Positions 27,255 to 36,455 of a stretch of DNA of 64,000 nt are shown piece by piece (the first letter of the stretch is position 1; each line of letters begins with the position of its first letter). This stretch comes from Candidatus Peregrinibacteria bacterium GW2011_GWF2_39_17 (GTDB lineage: Bacteria > Patescibacteriota > Gracilibacteria > UBA1369 > UBA12473): NCBI GenBank assembly GCA_000993615.1, contig LBWM01000001.1:149970-213969 (forward strand), read 5' to 3'. The notes beneath the pieces are model-generated. The model was not told the origin of the DNA, did no database searches, and saw nothing but the letters and a program-made list of their open reading frames with translations. The translations under genes and the position numbers were made by a program.

Positions 27255-28369
27255 AATCATCTTCGGAAAAACAAAAAACTATTATTCATCTTGTTTATGT
27301 TTTAGATAGAGGGGGGACAGAAAAAATGCTTTCTCGCCTCCTCCCTCATCTAAAAAAGGATTATCAAAATGTGGTTATTGGGATGAAAGGAGATGGGCCG
27401 ATAGGGCAAGAATTGCAAAAAAAAGAAATTTCAGTTTTTTATCTGGATCATGGCAAGATTTGGCATTCCCCAAGGACATATTGGCGTTTTCGTAAATTAA
27501 TTAAACAATATAAACCAGCTATTTTGTCCACGTATTTACCGATTCCTGATATTTTTGGAAGAATCGCGGGGCGATTATTAAAAATCCCTAAAATTATTTG
27601 CAATCTCAGGTCTACTAATAATCATGGTGTCTATGCCAAGGTCGTGCTTATTGATTATTTAACCAGTTTTTTGGTCGATCAGTATACCATAAATTCCGTA
27701 GCCATTTCTGATTATTATTGTGCTCGATATCCCTTTAAAAAATCTAGATTTAGAGTTATTGCTAATTTTATGAATTTAGATTCTTTTGAAAAGAAATATG
27801 AGCCCTTGGTTATAAAAAAACAGCTTACAATTCCAGATAATCATCTGGTTATCGGGTATGTAGCTAATTTCCATCCGTATAAAGGTCATATTTACTTATT
27901 AAAGGCATTTGAGGAAGCCTATCGGTATCATAAAAACATAAGCTTAATTTTCATAGGTGATGGTAGCCAAAAAGAAGCCTTAAAAAAGGAAATAAAACAA
28001 TATCAATCCCAAAAGCAGATTTATTTTTGTGATTTTTGTGAAAATATTCCGGAAATGCTTTCGGTAATGGATATTTTTGCGATGCCCAGTTTTTTTGAGG
28101 GGCAAAGTAATGCCTTATTAGAGGCCATGGCTAGCGGATTAGCAATAATAGCTAGTGATATCCCCGAAAATAGAATTCTTATCGAGCATGAGGGAAATGG
28201 ATTATTAGTGCCGGTAAAAAATAATATTTATTTGGCCAAAGCCCTAAAGAGGCTTATTGAAAATCCGAAACTAAGAGAAAAATTAGGAAAATCAGCAAAA
28301 TTAAAAATTCAACAAGAATTTAAACCTCAAAAAATCCTAGATCAATATCATGAAATTTACCGCAAGTAG
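27233..28369 (+). CDS. family 4 glycosyltransferase
   Basis: The ATG at 27233, eight codons after an earlier in-frame ATG, gives a compact N-terminus and 378 aa; the gene overlaps asnB by 22 bp in another frame. The GT-B hallmarks are LVYVLDRGGTEKMLSRL with the glycine loop, GYVANFHPYKGHIYLL, IFIGDGSQKEALKKEI and the retaining motif PSFFEGQSNALLEAMASG. It would add a sugar to the lipid-linked glycan in the cytoplasm. Donor unknown. Coupling to asnB suggests they act on the same structure. Confidence 0.85.
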   Translation: MDAKLSLESSSEKQKTIIHLVYVLDRGGTEKMLSRLLPHLKKDYQNVVIGMKGDGPIGQELQKKEISVFYLDHGKIWHSPRTYWRFRKLIKQYKPAILSTYLPIPDIFGRIAGRLLKIPKIICNLRSTNNHGVYAKVVLIDYLTSFLVDQYTINSVAISDYYCARYPFKKSRFRVIANFMNLDSFEKKYEPLVIKKQLTIPDNHLVIGYVANFHPYKGHIYLLKAFEEAYRYHKNISLIFIGDGSQKEALKKEIKQYQSQKQIYFCDFCENIPEMLSVMDIFAMPSFFEGQSNALLEAMASGLAIIASDIPENRILIEHEGNGLLVPVKNNIYLAKALKRLIENPKLREKLGKSAKLKIQQEFKPQKILDQYHEIYRK

Positions 28370-28429
28370 TCTTATTCGCAGGGAATACTTAGTTACACCT
28401 TAAAATGGACTTTCAAGGAGTGCCCTCTA

Positions 28430-28771
28430 CTAACGATCTTTTTCGACTTTTAAGTTTTTTAGCGCTAATTCTCTGACTAATTGTTCTATCCGGTGTTCTA
28501 GCCTTCTTACTACAAGATAATTGTGAAGAAGGATGCAAAAAATAACCACAACCGCAATAACGATTACAAAATCCATTAACCTCGAAAACCCTAAATTTTT
28601 GATGTAGGGACTGACACTTTGAGGAAAAAATGAAACAAATAAAAATCCAGTCCACAGAATAAACCAAAATAAGAATTCTTTAATTGTAAAAATTCTTCGG
28701 CGATATTGGTAATAGCTAAAATAAAGTGAAACAAGTCCGAATGTGATTGCAATAATTTGAATACCAATCAT
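28430..28771 (-). CDS. DUF2304 membrane protein
   Basis: A 113-aa protein with three hydrophobic helices and a charged, helical C-terminal tail (RRLEHRIEQLVRELAL) that could form a coiled coil. The order and lengths match DUF2304. In many bacteria DUF2304 genes lie directly after a dolichol-phosphate-mannose-synthase-like GT2, as here: its start overlaps the GT2 stop by 4 bp. It probably assists or anchors that enzyme, in the way DPM2/DPM3 assist DPM1, but this is inference. Confidence 0.8.
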   Translation of the reverse strand: MIGIQIIAITFGLVSLYFSYYQYRRRIFTIKEFLFWFILWTGFLFVSFFPQSVSPYIKNLGFSRLMDFVIVIAVVVIFCILLHNYLVVRRLEHRIEQLVRELALKNLKVEKDR

Positions 28772-29427
28772 AGTTTAATTCGCCATAAAAATATTTGAGC
28801 TAAAAGATAGAGCCCATCTACTACAGTCATACCCTTAAAGTCATCATGGTAAATAGTTTCGATAAAAATTTGTTTAAATTTTAGATGAAATTTCCCGGTT
28901 CGTATAGTCATTTCTGCATCCGCATGATAACCATTTGATTGCCAGTGTAAGTATTTATAACAATCAGCCCGAAAAGACCGGTATCCAGATTGAATATCTT
29001 TAATCTTAATTTTAAAAAGAAAACGAGCCGCCCATTCCAATAATTGATTTCCCCATCGACGAAAAAGGGGCATTGTTTGCCCTCCTTTGCGGGCTCCAAT
29101 CACAATATCATAACCTTCTTCGATAAGGGGTTGGATGAAACGAGGAAGATCTTTAGGAAGATGCTGTCCATCACTATCCATAAAAATAATAATCTCCGCT
29201 TTTCGTTCTAAAGCTGCCTCGGTACCGGTTTTGAGAGCCGCAGCTTTTTTAAGATTGATTAAATGTTTTAAAACAATAGCGCCTGCTTGAGCTGCTTTTT
29301 CAGCAGTTTTATCACTGGAATGATCATCCACCACAATGATTTCGTCCACATAAGCTTTTGCTTCATTAATTAATTTCCCAATATAATTTTCTTCGTTGTA
29401 GGCAGGTAAAACTAAGATCGTTTTCAT
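28768..29427 (-). CDS. family 2 glycosyltransferase, polyprenyl-phosphate-sugar synthase type
   Basis: This 219-aa protein starts with TILVLPAYNEENYIG and has VVDDHSSDKT, FMDSDGQHLP (metal-binding DxD) and the QSGYRSFRADCY segment, the layout of DPM1-like enzymes that make polyprenyl-phosphate-hexose. The GT2 domain is complete and has no C-terminal transmembrane helices, which fits the need for the DUF2304 partner encoded immediately downstream. The product would feed the PMT-like transferases of this island on the outer membrane face. Confidence 0.85.
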   Translation of the reverse strand: MKTILVLPAYNEENYIGKLINEAKAYVDEIIVVDDHSSDKTAEKAAQAGAIVLKHLINLKKAAALKTGTEAALERKAEIIIFMDSDGQHLPKDLPRFIQPLIEEGYDIVIGARKGGQTMPLFRRWGNQLLEWAARFLFKIKIKDIQSGYRSFRADCYKYLHWQSNGYHADAEMTIRTGKFHLKFKQIFIETIYHDDFKGMTVVDGLYLLAQIFLWRIKL

Positions 29428-29459
29428 TTTTAATAATTAGAATTTATTTTCGCAAATCA

Positions 29460-29490
29460 TTGTATCCAAATTATTAAAATTACGATACAA
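29460..29490. repeat. 7-bp inverted repeat upstream of the GT2 gene
   Basis: TTGTATC at 29460-29466 and its exact reverse complement GATACAA at 29484-29490 are separated by 17 AT-rich bases, 33 bases upstream of the GT2 start on the minus strand. It could be an operator or just part of a promoter; no T-run follows, so a terminator is unlikely. Confidence 0.35.
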
Positions 29491-29545
29491 AAATGCTAGT
29501 AAAAATATCCAAACGTCTGATAAATCAAGAGGAAAATCTCTGTTT

Positions 29546-30493
29546 CTAGGTGATTTTTTTATACCATGCTAAAGTCTGACTTAGCCCTTCTGATAATTTG
29601 TAATGAGGCCTAAATTTTAATAGTTTTTGCATTTTAGATACGTCCGGGAAGCGATGTTTAATATCGTTGCGATTAGATTCGATAAATTGAGGCTTAAGGA
29701 TTCCTTGCTTGTCAGCTAACTCAATAATTTCTTCGGCTAAATCTAAGATAGTTACTGGTCTACCAGTGCCGATATTAATGACTTCTCCGGCCGTAAGAGG
29801 GGCATCAATGGTTAAAAGGGCTGCTTCAATATTATCTTCAATATAGACAAAATCGCGAGTCTGTGTGCCGTCACCAAAGATCGTCGGTGCGATATTTTCT
29901 AAAACTTGATTTATAAAAATTCCAACCACGAAACCGTAATCACTACTTTCTTGATTTGGGCCATAAACATTAAAAAAACGCAGTGAAGTAGTGTTGAGAT
30001 TATACATTTTAAAGTAAGCTTCCATTAATTTTTCGCCTGCTAATTTAACAACTGCATAAGGCAATTTGGCGTTAACATGCCCATCTTCTACTTCGGGAAT
30101 TTCTACTGGCTCCCCATATACTTCCGAGCTTGAAGCAAAAATCACTTTTTTAATTTGATGGAGGTGCGAAAGTTCTAAGATATGGCGAATGCCTTCCAAG
30201 TCATTTAAAACCGCTAACGGATTCTCTAAGGTTCTTTTTACTCCCACTACCGCGGCATAATGAAAAACAATATCAATTTTATTTTTCTCAAAAACAATTT
30301 TTAGTTGATTATAATCGTTGCAATCTCCCTTAATAAAATTTATGTGGGGTTGAATTTTTTGTAAATTATTAAGAGAACCAGTGCTCAAATTGTCAAAACA
30401 AATTACCTTGAAATTTTTTCCCAGAAGACGTTGGCAGAGGTGACTACCAATAAATCCAGCACCGCCGGTTACAAGTACAGTTTGTCGAATCAT
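29546..30493 (-). CDS. UDP-glucose 4-epimerase-like SDR
   Basis: The start at 30493 (MIRQTVLVTGG) is preferred over an in-frame ATG 32 codons earlier that would run into the upstream gene; it gives 315 aa. The NAD motif GGAGFIGSH, HYAAVVGVKRTLENP, the ASSSEVYGEP block and the YAVVKLAGE catalytic YxxxK are present. This is the GalE/WbpP-like group of C4 epimerases, or a dTDP/UDP sugar dehydratase relative. It follows the GT4 gene on the same strand after ten bases. Substrate not decidable. Confidence 0.82.
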   Translation of the reverse strand: MIRQTVLVTGGAGFIGSHLCQRLLGKNFKVICFDNLSTGSLNNLQKIQPHINFIKGDCNDYNQLKIVFEKNKIDIVFHYAAVVGVKRTLENPLAVLNDLEGIRHILELSHLHQIKKVIFASSSEVYGEPVEIPEVEDGHVNAKLPYAVVKLAGEKLMEAYFKMYNLNTTSLRFFNVYGPNQESSDYGFVVGIFINQVLENIAPTIFGDGTQTRDFVYIEDNIEAALLTIDAPLTAGEVINIGTGRPVTILDLAEEIIELADKQGILKPQFIESNRNDIKHRFPDVSKMQKLLKFRPHYKLSEGLSQTLAWYKKIT

Positions 30494-30503
30494 GTTTCTA
30501 TAA

Positions 30504-31667
30504 TTACACAACTTCTCGGAAGAGATCAATGTAAGATTGCACAATTCGCTTCCAGGTGAAATTAGCTTCAAGATGCTTTCTGGCCGCACTACCTAATTCG
30601 TTAGCATAAAGCCGGTCTGTAAGCGTTTTTTGAAGATAAGCCTTAAGTGTTTTTAAATCTTTGGGTTGAAATAAAAGGCCTGTTTTCTTATGAAGAATAA
30701 TTTCACTTGTGCCTCCAACATCGCTGGCCACAATGGGTAAACCGATGGCGGCAGCTTCAAGGACAGATCGTGGTAGCCCCTCGGAATGGGAAGGGTTTAC
30801 AAAAGCATCAGCAATTTGCAAGCACTCTTCAACTTCCGCGGCCTGCAAAAGACCTAAAAATCTTACCTTTTTTCCCAAATGAAGATTAGTTTGTAATTTT
30901 CTTAAATCAGTCGAATATTGGCCATCTCCCACAATTACCAATTTCAAATTAGGTTGCTCGTTAATTAGTGAAGGAATAATTGCCAGAACATCTTGTAATC
31001 CTTTGGCATAAATTAAGCGCCCGACAAAAAGCAAAATATAATCCTTTGAGCTAAATCCCCATTTCTCTTTTAATTTCCTTTTTTCTTCATTAGAGAGGGA
31101 ACTGATGAGCTTAACCCCATTGGGAATACGAGATATATGTTTTGCGCCTATGTGTTTCAAAAAGTCACAAGCCGCCTTAGAAACGCCGATATTTTGGCGG
31201 GCTACTCGTACAATAAAAAATCCTAAAGTGTGATCAATAAGACGACTAGCGATATCAACAAAACGACTTTGGACCACGCTGTGACAGGATCCTCGTTCAG
31301 TATGAATTAGGGGAATTCGTTTTATAAAGGCTAAAAAAGCGCCCAGAAAAGAGGTTGGGAAAAAACGAGTTTGAGTACTAATAATGTCGTATTTTTCTCG
31401 CCATAAATCCCAGATTATGCGCAGAAAAGTGATTGTTGGTTTAGGAATAGGATAAGTTTTATTTAGGGCATACCAAGAAGGGAGCCGCAAAATTCGTACC
31501 CCATCGATGAATTCTTCCAGAGAAGATTGATATACGTTACAGGTAACGATTGTTACCTGGTATTTTTTTTTAACTAAGCGGTTTACTAGACCGTGAATGC
31601 TTTCGACATAACCACCCCGAAAGGGGAAATAATAACCTGCAAAAATTAGAATTTTAAGGGGTTTCAT
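30504..31667 (-). CDS. family 4 glycosyltransferase
   Basis: A 387-aa GT-B enzyme. It opens with ILIFAGYYFPFRGGYVESI, where the G-G-x-E-x-x loop is the acceptor-side glycine motif. The donor-binding half contains LLFVGRLIYAKGLQDVL, VIVGDGQYSTDLRKL and NPSHSEGLPRSVLEAAAIG, with the two conserved Glu of GT4. It is the first gene of a leftward operon with the downstream epimerase. A strong terminator (31683-31732) separates it from ahcY. Confidence 0.85.
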   Translation of the reverse strand: MKPLKILIFAGYYFPFRGGYVESIHGLVNRLVKKKYQVTIVTCNVYQSSLEEFIDGVRILRLPSWYALNKTYPIPKPTITFLRIIWDLWREKYDIISTQTRFFPTSFLGAFLAFIKRIPLIHTERGSCHSVVQSRFVDIASRLIDHTLGFFIVRVARQNIGVSKAACDFLKHIGAKHISRIPNGVKLISSLSNEEKRKLKEKWGFSSKDYILLFVGRLIYAKGLQDVLAIIPSLINEQPNLKLVIVGDGQYSTDLRKLQTNLHLGKKVRFLGLLQAAEVEECLQIADAFVNPSHSEGLPRSVLEAAAIGLPIVASDVGGTSEIILHKKTGLLFQPKDLKTLKAYLQKTLTDRLYANELGSAARKHLEANFTWKRIVQSYIDLFREVV

Positions 31668-31682
31668 GGTTTAATAATTCCT

Positions 31683-31732
31683 AAAAAATTTACCCGCCCG
31701 CCCTTACCGTTCTTCTACGGCGGGGAGGTAAA
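31683..31732 (-). terminator. rho-independent terminator of ahcY
   Basis: On the minus strand a GC-rich hairpin, with outer arms TTTACC/GGTAAA (31727-31732 and 31689-31694) and inner GC arms, is followed by a run of six T (31683-31688). It starts seven bases after the ahcY stop, so it should end the ahcY transcript. Confidence 0.75.
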
Positions 31733-31738
31733 ATATTT

Positions 31739-33049
31739 TTAATATCGATAGTATGTCGGTTTATAAGGGCCGTTAGTTGATATTCCCAAATAAGCCGCTT
31801 GTTTAGCAGTTAAAGTGTCAAGGCGCACCCCAATTTTTCCTAGATGCAGCCGAGCCACCTCTTCATCTAATTTTTTTGGCAGCATATACACCCCAACGGG
31901 ATATTTTTCGGATTGAGTAAAAAGCTCCATCTGAGCCAATACTTGATTGGTGAAGGAATTACTCATTACAAACGAAGGATGACCCGTGGCGCAGCCTAAG
32001 TTGACTAAACGACCCTCTGCTAAAAGATAAATCGTTTTGCCATTCGGAAAAATATATCGATCCACTTGGGGTTTAATATTTTCTCGCTTAAAGCGGCCTG
32101 CTTTCACTTCTTTGTTGAGCCAAGCGACATCGATTTCTGAGTCGAAATGGCCGATATTGCACACAATTGTTTGATCGGGCATTGCCTTAAAATGCTCTTT
32201 TTGGATCACGTCACAGCAACCAGTTGCCGTCACAAAAATAGAACCTTCCGTGGCCGCCTCATCCATGGGTTTTACTTCATAGCCTTCCATGGCAGCTTGT
32301 AAAGCAATAATGGGATCAATTTCAGTAATAATGACCCGGGCTCCAAATCCGCGCATGGACTGAGCGCAGCCTTTTCCCACATCGCCATATCCAGCAATCA
32401 CCACCACTTTCCCGGCAATCATTACGTCCATGGCTCTTTTTAGACCATCGGCGAGGGATTCACGGCAGCCATACAAATTATCGAATTTGCTCTTGGTGAC
32501 CGAATCATTGACATTAATGGCCGGCACTTTGAGTTTGTCCTCTTTATGCATTTGGTAAAGACGGTGCACGCCGGTCGTGGTTTCTTCTGTAATCCCTTTT
32601 ACCTCTTTAAGTAGGTGTGGGAATTTTTGATGCATCATTAAAGTCAAATCGCCACCATCGTCCAAAATCATGTTGGGGCCTAAGGTTTTGGCTTTGTCGA
32701 AAAAAAGAGTTTGTTCAATACACCAGTTGTATTCTTTTTCCGTTTCACCTTTCCAGGCAAAAACAGGGATGCCAGTTTTGGCGATAGCTGCTGCGGCTTG
32801 ATCCTGGGTCGAAAAAATATTACAACTCGACCATCTGACTTTAGCGCCCAAATAAATTAGGGTTTCGATTAAAACCGCGGTTTGAATCGTCATGTGAATG
32901 CAGCCTGCAATTCTGGCTCCTTTGAGGGGTTTTTTTGCCCCAAAACGTTTACGTAAAGCCATTAGCCCGGGCATTTCCTGCTCGGCAATAGTGATCTCTT
33001 TTCGTCCCAAAGAGGCTAAGGAAATATCCGCAACTTTGTAATCATTCAT
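31739..33049 (-). CDS. ahcY: adenosylhomocysteinase (S-adenosylhomocysteine hydrolase)
   Basis: The 436-aa product splits SAH into adenosine and homocysteine, keeping SAM-dependent methylation running. It has the [13 protein letters not shown] substrate region, the NAD-binding [34 protein letters not shown] and the C-terminal KPTYYRY that closes the NAD site. Length fits the bacterial class without the 40-residue insertion. It has its own terminator. No methionine-cycle gene is adjacent. No SAH riboswitch was seen in the 100 bases upstream. Confidence 0.96.
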   Translation of the reverse strand: MNDYKVADISLASLGRKEITIAEQEMPGLMALRKRFGAKKPLKGARIAGCIHMTIQTAVLIETLIYLGAKVRWSSCNIFSTQDQAAAAIAKTGIPVFAWKGETEKEYNWCIEQTLFFDKAKTLGPNMILDDGGDLTLMMHQKFPHLLKEVKGITEETTTGVHRLYQMHKEDKLKVPAINVNDSVTKSKFDNLYGCRESLADGLKRAMDVMIAGKVVVIAGYGDVGKGCAQSMRGFGARVIITEIDPIIALQAAMEGYEVKPMDEAATEGSIFVTATGCCDVIQKEHFKAMPDQTIVCNIGHFDSEIDVAWLNKEVKAGRFKRENIKPQVDRYIFPNGKTIYLLAEGRLVNLGCATGHPSFVMSNSFTNQVLAQMELFTQSEKYPVGVYMLPKKLDEEVARLHLGKIGVRLDTLTAKQAAYLGISTNGPYKPTYYRY

Positions 33050-33152
33050 AGAAAAATAGCTAAAAATTAAGCCTGACTAAAGTAACATAATTAAAAAAAG
33101 ATGACCATAATAGAGGATGCCTATGAGAAGCGATTTTTAATAAATCCTAATT

Positions 33153-34370
33153 TTAAAGTCCGGATTGATCTTTTCTTAGGCCTTTATCTTTTACTTGTCT
33201 TATTTGCGTTAAATTTTGAGTATAAAAATCAGTATTGGGGAAAACTTCATCATAATCAAGTTGACGCTGGGATCCTGGCGAAATACTGTCCGCAATCCAC
33301 ACTCCATTTTGATCAAAGGAATATGCCACCACATTGTGTCCAATATTTTCTTCTACACCATCGCCATTGGTATCAAGGTAATAAGGAATATATAAAATCA
33401 TTGGTTCTCCCATGGCTAATTTCTTAAAAAAAAATTCCGCACTAGCATTATAGGTAAAAACAATATCCGTGTTATAAGCAGCACAAAAAGCATCAAATTC
33501 ATCATCTGTCCAGATGTAGGATCCATCCCAATTAATGGTGGTTTGTACTTCGGCAATATCAAGGACAATTCCGTATTTCCATTCGGTTAAATTTTTCGTA
33601 GCAAAAGCATAACAGCCGTACGGATAACCGGTTTGGGCATGATGCGTAAAAGTCATGTCCGAGGGGTATGCTGGCTGAATCCCGGTAGCTAGAATATCAC
33701 TGTAAGAATGAGGGCGTTTAGAGGTTAATTCCCAGATTTCGAAAGGTTGTCCTTCGGCATTTTTCATGGCTCGATACAGGATTTCCGCCATTTGAGCACG
33801 ACTAATTAATTCGTGTGGAGAAGCATAGCGATCAAAGATATCAATTATTTGGCGTTCTTCAGCCATCATCACATAAGAAGCAAACCATTGTTCTGAATCA
33901 TTAGGATCTATATCTAAAAAAGAGCTAGTTTTCAGGCTTAGCGTCCAATCCATGGCCATGGCTAAAATTTTTAAAGCTTCGGATCTGGTAATGGAATCAC
34001 TGGGGTGAAAATTTCCATCCGTATAACCTTGCACCCAGCCAAGCTCTTTGGCATAACAAACATATTTTGCATACCAATCGTCAGCCACATCAGGAAAGCA
34101 GTAATGGTACCTAGTTTCATCTGGAGTTTGTTGCAAAACTCCTTCCACGATCATTTTAGTAAATTCCGCTCTGTTTATTAGCCATAAAGGCTGGAAATTA
34201 CCATCTGGATAACCTTGAATCACCCCTTTATCTACTAAATAGCTTAAAGCAGTATTTACAGGGTGAGAATCATAAACATCAGGAAAAACTGAACCAGCAA
34301 ATACGGGAAAAGTAAAAATTATCCAGGTAATTATTCCAATAAAAAGAAAATAAATTTTTTTCATAAACAT
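33153..34370 (-). CDS. SLH-domain protein with C-terminal C39-like cysteine peptidase domain
   Basis: A 405-aa secreted protein. A signal peptide (MKKIYFLFIGIITWIIF region) ends near residue 25. Three S-layer homology repeats follow: FPDVYDSHPVNTALSYL with GYPDGNFQP, FPDVADDWYAKYV with GYTDGNFHP, and a third with DIDPNDSEQWFASYV. From about residue 235 comes a Peptidase_C39_2-like domain with candidate catalytic Cys in YPYGCYAFATKN, His in GHNVVAYSFDQNG and Asp in WIADS. The SLH repeats should anchor it to secondary cell-wall polymer. It lies 22 bases downstream of its paralogue. Its fold family is clear; the protein it cleaves, if any, is unknown. Confidence 0.8.
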   Translation of the reverse strand: MFMKKIYFLFIGIITWIIFTFPVFAGSVFPDVYDSHPVNTALSYLVDKGVIQGYPDGNFQPLWLINRAEFTKMIVEGVLQQTPDETRYHYCFPDVADDWYAKYVCYAKELGWVQGYTDGNFHPSDSITRSEALKILAMAMDWTLSLKTSSFLDIDPNDSEQWFASYVMMAEERQIIDIFDRYASPHELISRAQMAEILYRAMKNAEGQPFEIWELTSKRPHSYSDILATGIQPAYPSDMTFTHHAQTGYPYGCYAFATKNLTEWKYGIVLDIAEVQTTINWDGSYIWTDDEFDAFCAAYNTDIVFTYNASAEFFFKKLAMGEPMILYIPYYLDTNGDGVEENIGHNVVAYSFDQNGVWIADSISPGSQRQLDYDEVFPNTDFYTQNLTQIRQVKDKGLRKDQSGL

Positions 34371-34392
34371 TTTTAGAAGTAAAAATAATGGA

Positions 34393-35064
34393 TTAAAGTC
34401 CGGTTTGTTTTTTTAAAGTTCCTCCTCCTTTAACCGCTCTAAACTCGGTTACCCTTTTTAGGGAAGAAGCTGATCCCCAGAATACATCCTGATACCCCAA
34501 ATGTCGTTGTTCTCCAGGGCACACATTGTCTGCAATCCAAAATCCATTCTGGTCAAATGAATACACTACCACATCATGACCAACATTTTCTTCAATTCCA
34601 TCGCCATTGGTGTCCCACAAAAATGGAATGTTAAGAATTAATAATTCGCCCATGGCTAATTTATTAAAAACATATTCCGCCGTAGGCTTTGAGGTGTCAA
34701 TTATGTCCATATAATAGACCGAAGCAAAGCTTTTAGCTTGTTCATCTGACCATTGGTATTGCCCTTTTTCCCAACCCAACCAGGATTCTATTTCTTTAGG
34801 GTTTAAAATTAGCCCGTATTTCCATTCCAAAAGATCCTGAAGGGCATAAAAAAAAGCATCCGAATAATCAAGCACAGTTGTATCGTGAGCATAATGTGGT
34901 ACTTCCATGTCCGGTGGGTAGGCGGGCTGAATGCCAGTGGCTAGAACATCGAGATAAGTTTTGGGGCTTAAATCTAGGGCAGCACATGCTAAATTAGGCC
35001 TTGGCGAAATGAGGACGATAGAAATAAAAAACAGAATAAGGATAAATTTTTTTAAATTCTTCAT
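34393..35064 (-). CDS. secreted C39-like protein lacking the catalytic cysteine
   Basis: The 223-aa product (start at 35064) has a signal peptide and a C39-like domain paralogous to the C-terminal half of the SLH protein just downstream: both share ATGIQPAYPxDM, the EWKYG motif, GH(N/D)VV(A/V)YSFDQNG and WIAD. The position of the putative catalytic Cys (GCYAFATK in the paralogue) is occupied by Ala (DAFFYALQ), so it is probably not a protease. An ATG at 35082 exists, but it lies inside the -10 element, so 35064 is preferred. Confidence 0.75.
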   Translation of the reverse strand: MKNLKKFILILFFISIVLISPRPNLACAALDLSPKTYLDVLATGIQPAYPPDMEVPHYAHDTTVLDYSDAFFYALQDLLEWKYGLILNPKEIESWLGWEKGQYQWSDEQAKSFASVYYMDIIDTSKPTAEYVFNKLAMGELLILNIPFLWDTNGDGIEENVGHDVVVYSFDQNGFWIADNVCPGEQRHLGYQDVFWGSASSLKRVTEFRAVKGGGTLKKQTGL

Positions 35065-35072
35065 TATTTTTA

Positions 35073-35081
35073 ATAATAGCA
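35073..35081 (-). promoter_or_regulatory. extended -10 promoter element, leaderless
   Basis: On the minus strand TGCTATTAT (TG-n-TATTAT) occupies 35081-35073. Transcription would begin about seven bases on, near 35066, almost at the ATG at 35064. This argues for the 35064 start and for leaderless translation. Inference from spacing. Confidence 0.5.
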
Positions 35082-35186
35082 CAAAATGATGGTAAAAAAA
35101 ACATTTTAGGATTGCTTAAAAAGTTTCTTTCGCTTGCTAATGGCTTAAATTAAAGCTAATTTATGATCTTTATTAATTTATAGTGT

Positions 35187-36293
35187 ATGGGAAATCCAAC
35201 GCCGGATAATGAAGGAGAATTAATTACTACCGTGCAGGTTGTTGATACTTGGCGCGACGGGATGCAAGGAATAGGAAAAACGATGCTTCCTAGTCAACAA
35301 GAAGCGTGTGATGCCATTATGGCAGAAGAAACGACTCGCCACATTGCGAATGTGCAAGAAATTTTAGGCCACCATGTGCAAGTGGATTGCATCAGCTGCG
35401 TCAGCCCAAAACTTCCACTGCCAACCATGAGGAATTCGACAGAATGGTTAGCGAGATTTTTAGATGATTTACCAGGAGCGCATAGCCCCGCCTTGCAATT
35501 ACAAGCGCTTATCATGAAAGCTGATGATCAAATTTTGGGTCGATTAAGGCCATTAGTGGAAAGGGGGTTAATCACTCAACTAGCGTATGTGCACTCTCCG
35601 GATCCGGTGTTTTTGATTAGAAACAACAATTGTATTCCACAGACCCTACAAGGATGTAAGCCAAAAGAAATAACTGAAGAAGAAATTAGGCAGTATAAAA
35701 ATGAAATTTTAGAAATTTCCAGAAATCGATTTCGTTTAATTCAATCCTGGGCACAAAGCGAGGGACGTCATTTACCCGTGCATGTTTATTTATCTAATGC
35801 CACCTCGGTAACGCCCGAAGAAGTGGCTCTGGAAATGGATCAAGTGCGATTGAGTGAAAACAGTCGATTTATTGTGAGTGATACTAAGGCAGAGGGCACA
35901 CCGGAAACCTTGAAATCCCTAATGGAAATGGTGGTGGATCGAGCCAGAGAAGTCCTGGGGATTCATTTACATGTTAAGAAACACTTAGGCATCAAAGAAG
36001 TGGAAAAGCAAATTCGGGCCGCTTTAGTACCTATACTAGGAAAGGTACATGAATTATTTGTGGAAGCAGGTCAAGAGGGCTTGGGCGGTTGCCCCTTCAG
36101 TGGAGTAGAGCCCAGTGCAAATTTAGATATGATGGCGTTATTTAGAGTGTTGAGGCAAATGGAAAAAGAAGGAAAAATTAAGCTAGGATTTAATTTAACT
36201 GGCAGTGAAAGTGAATGGGAAAAATTAAACGAAGCACCCAGACGCTGCAAAGAAAGGCTTGAAAAATTGAAATCAGCTCTTGCTACGGCTTAA
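35187..36293 (+). CDS. HMG-CoA-lyase-like DRE-TIM metallolyase
   Basis: A 368-aa TIM-barrel protein of the DRE-TIM group. The N-terminal VVDTWRDGMQ (R23, D24) matches the PRDGLQ motif of HMG-CoA lyase. Later SDTKAEGTPETLKSLM mirrors the GDTIGVGTP block, H260-L-H262 gives the HxH metal ligands, and GLGGCPFSG carries the Cys (C302) equivalent to the HMG-CoA lyase C266 lid residue, followed ten residues later by Asn312. The protein is longer and divergent, and the helical segment 160-190 is unusual. No acyl-CoA genes adjoin it. It is divergently transcribed from the C39 pair and convergent with the his operon. Substrate unknown. Confidence 0.75.
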   Translation: MGNPTPDNEGELITTVQVVDTWRDGMQGIGKTMLPSQQEACDAIMAEETTRHIANVQEILGHHVQVDCISCVSPKLPLPTMRNSTEWLARFLDDLPGAHSPALQLQALIMKADDQILGRLRPLVERGLITQLAYVHSPDPVFLIRNNNCIPQTLQGCKPKEITEEEIRQYKNEILEISRNRFRLIQSWAQSEGRHLPVHVYLSNATSVTPEEVALEMDQVRLSENSRFIVSDTKAEGTPETLKSLMEMVVDRAREVLGIHLHVKKHLGIKEVEKQIRAALVPILGKVHELFVEAGQEGLGGCPFSGVEPSANLDMMALFRVLRQMEKEGKIKLGFNLTGSESEWEKLNEAPRRCKERLEKLKSALATA

Positions 36294-36387
36294 TCATACT
36301 TCGTCCTTGGTGAGCGGCTTTGTAGTATAAGCGTTAGTCGCTTGGTTCCGGGGTTTTAATATTTTTGATAAGATTTATTCATGTCAA

Positions 36388-36443
36388 ATATGCTATAAGG
36401 AGATTGTTGGTGGTCAGCCCCCGGGTGGGAGGGGGAGTATTCA
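36388..36443 (+). repeat. copy 1 of a GC-rich intergenic repeat (ATATGCTATA + G/C/G arms)
   Basis: Core ATATGCTATA at 36388-36397, then after about 20 bases a GGTGG arm, CCCCC at 36418-36422, GGGTGGG and GGGGG at 36431-36435. It lies between the convergent ends of the lyase-like gene and hisIE. The core reads on the plus strand, opposite to the his genes. Confidence 0.6.
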
Positions 36444-36455
36444 TTATTTCTAGTT

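Noticed and set aside
33050-33152. SAH riboswitch upstream of ahcY
   Set aside because: The region is AT-rich without the conserved paired core; nothing beyond a possible promoter was seen.
33101-33427. Plus-strand open frame over the 3' end of the SLH protein gene, and other antisense frames in his genes
   Set aside because: They are shadows of conserved genes on the opposite strand with no family features and no credible start region.
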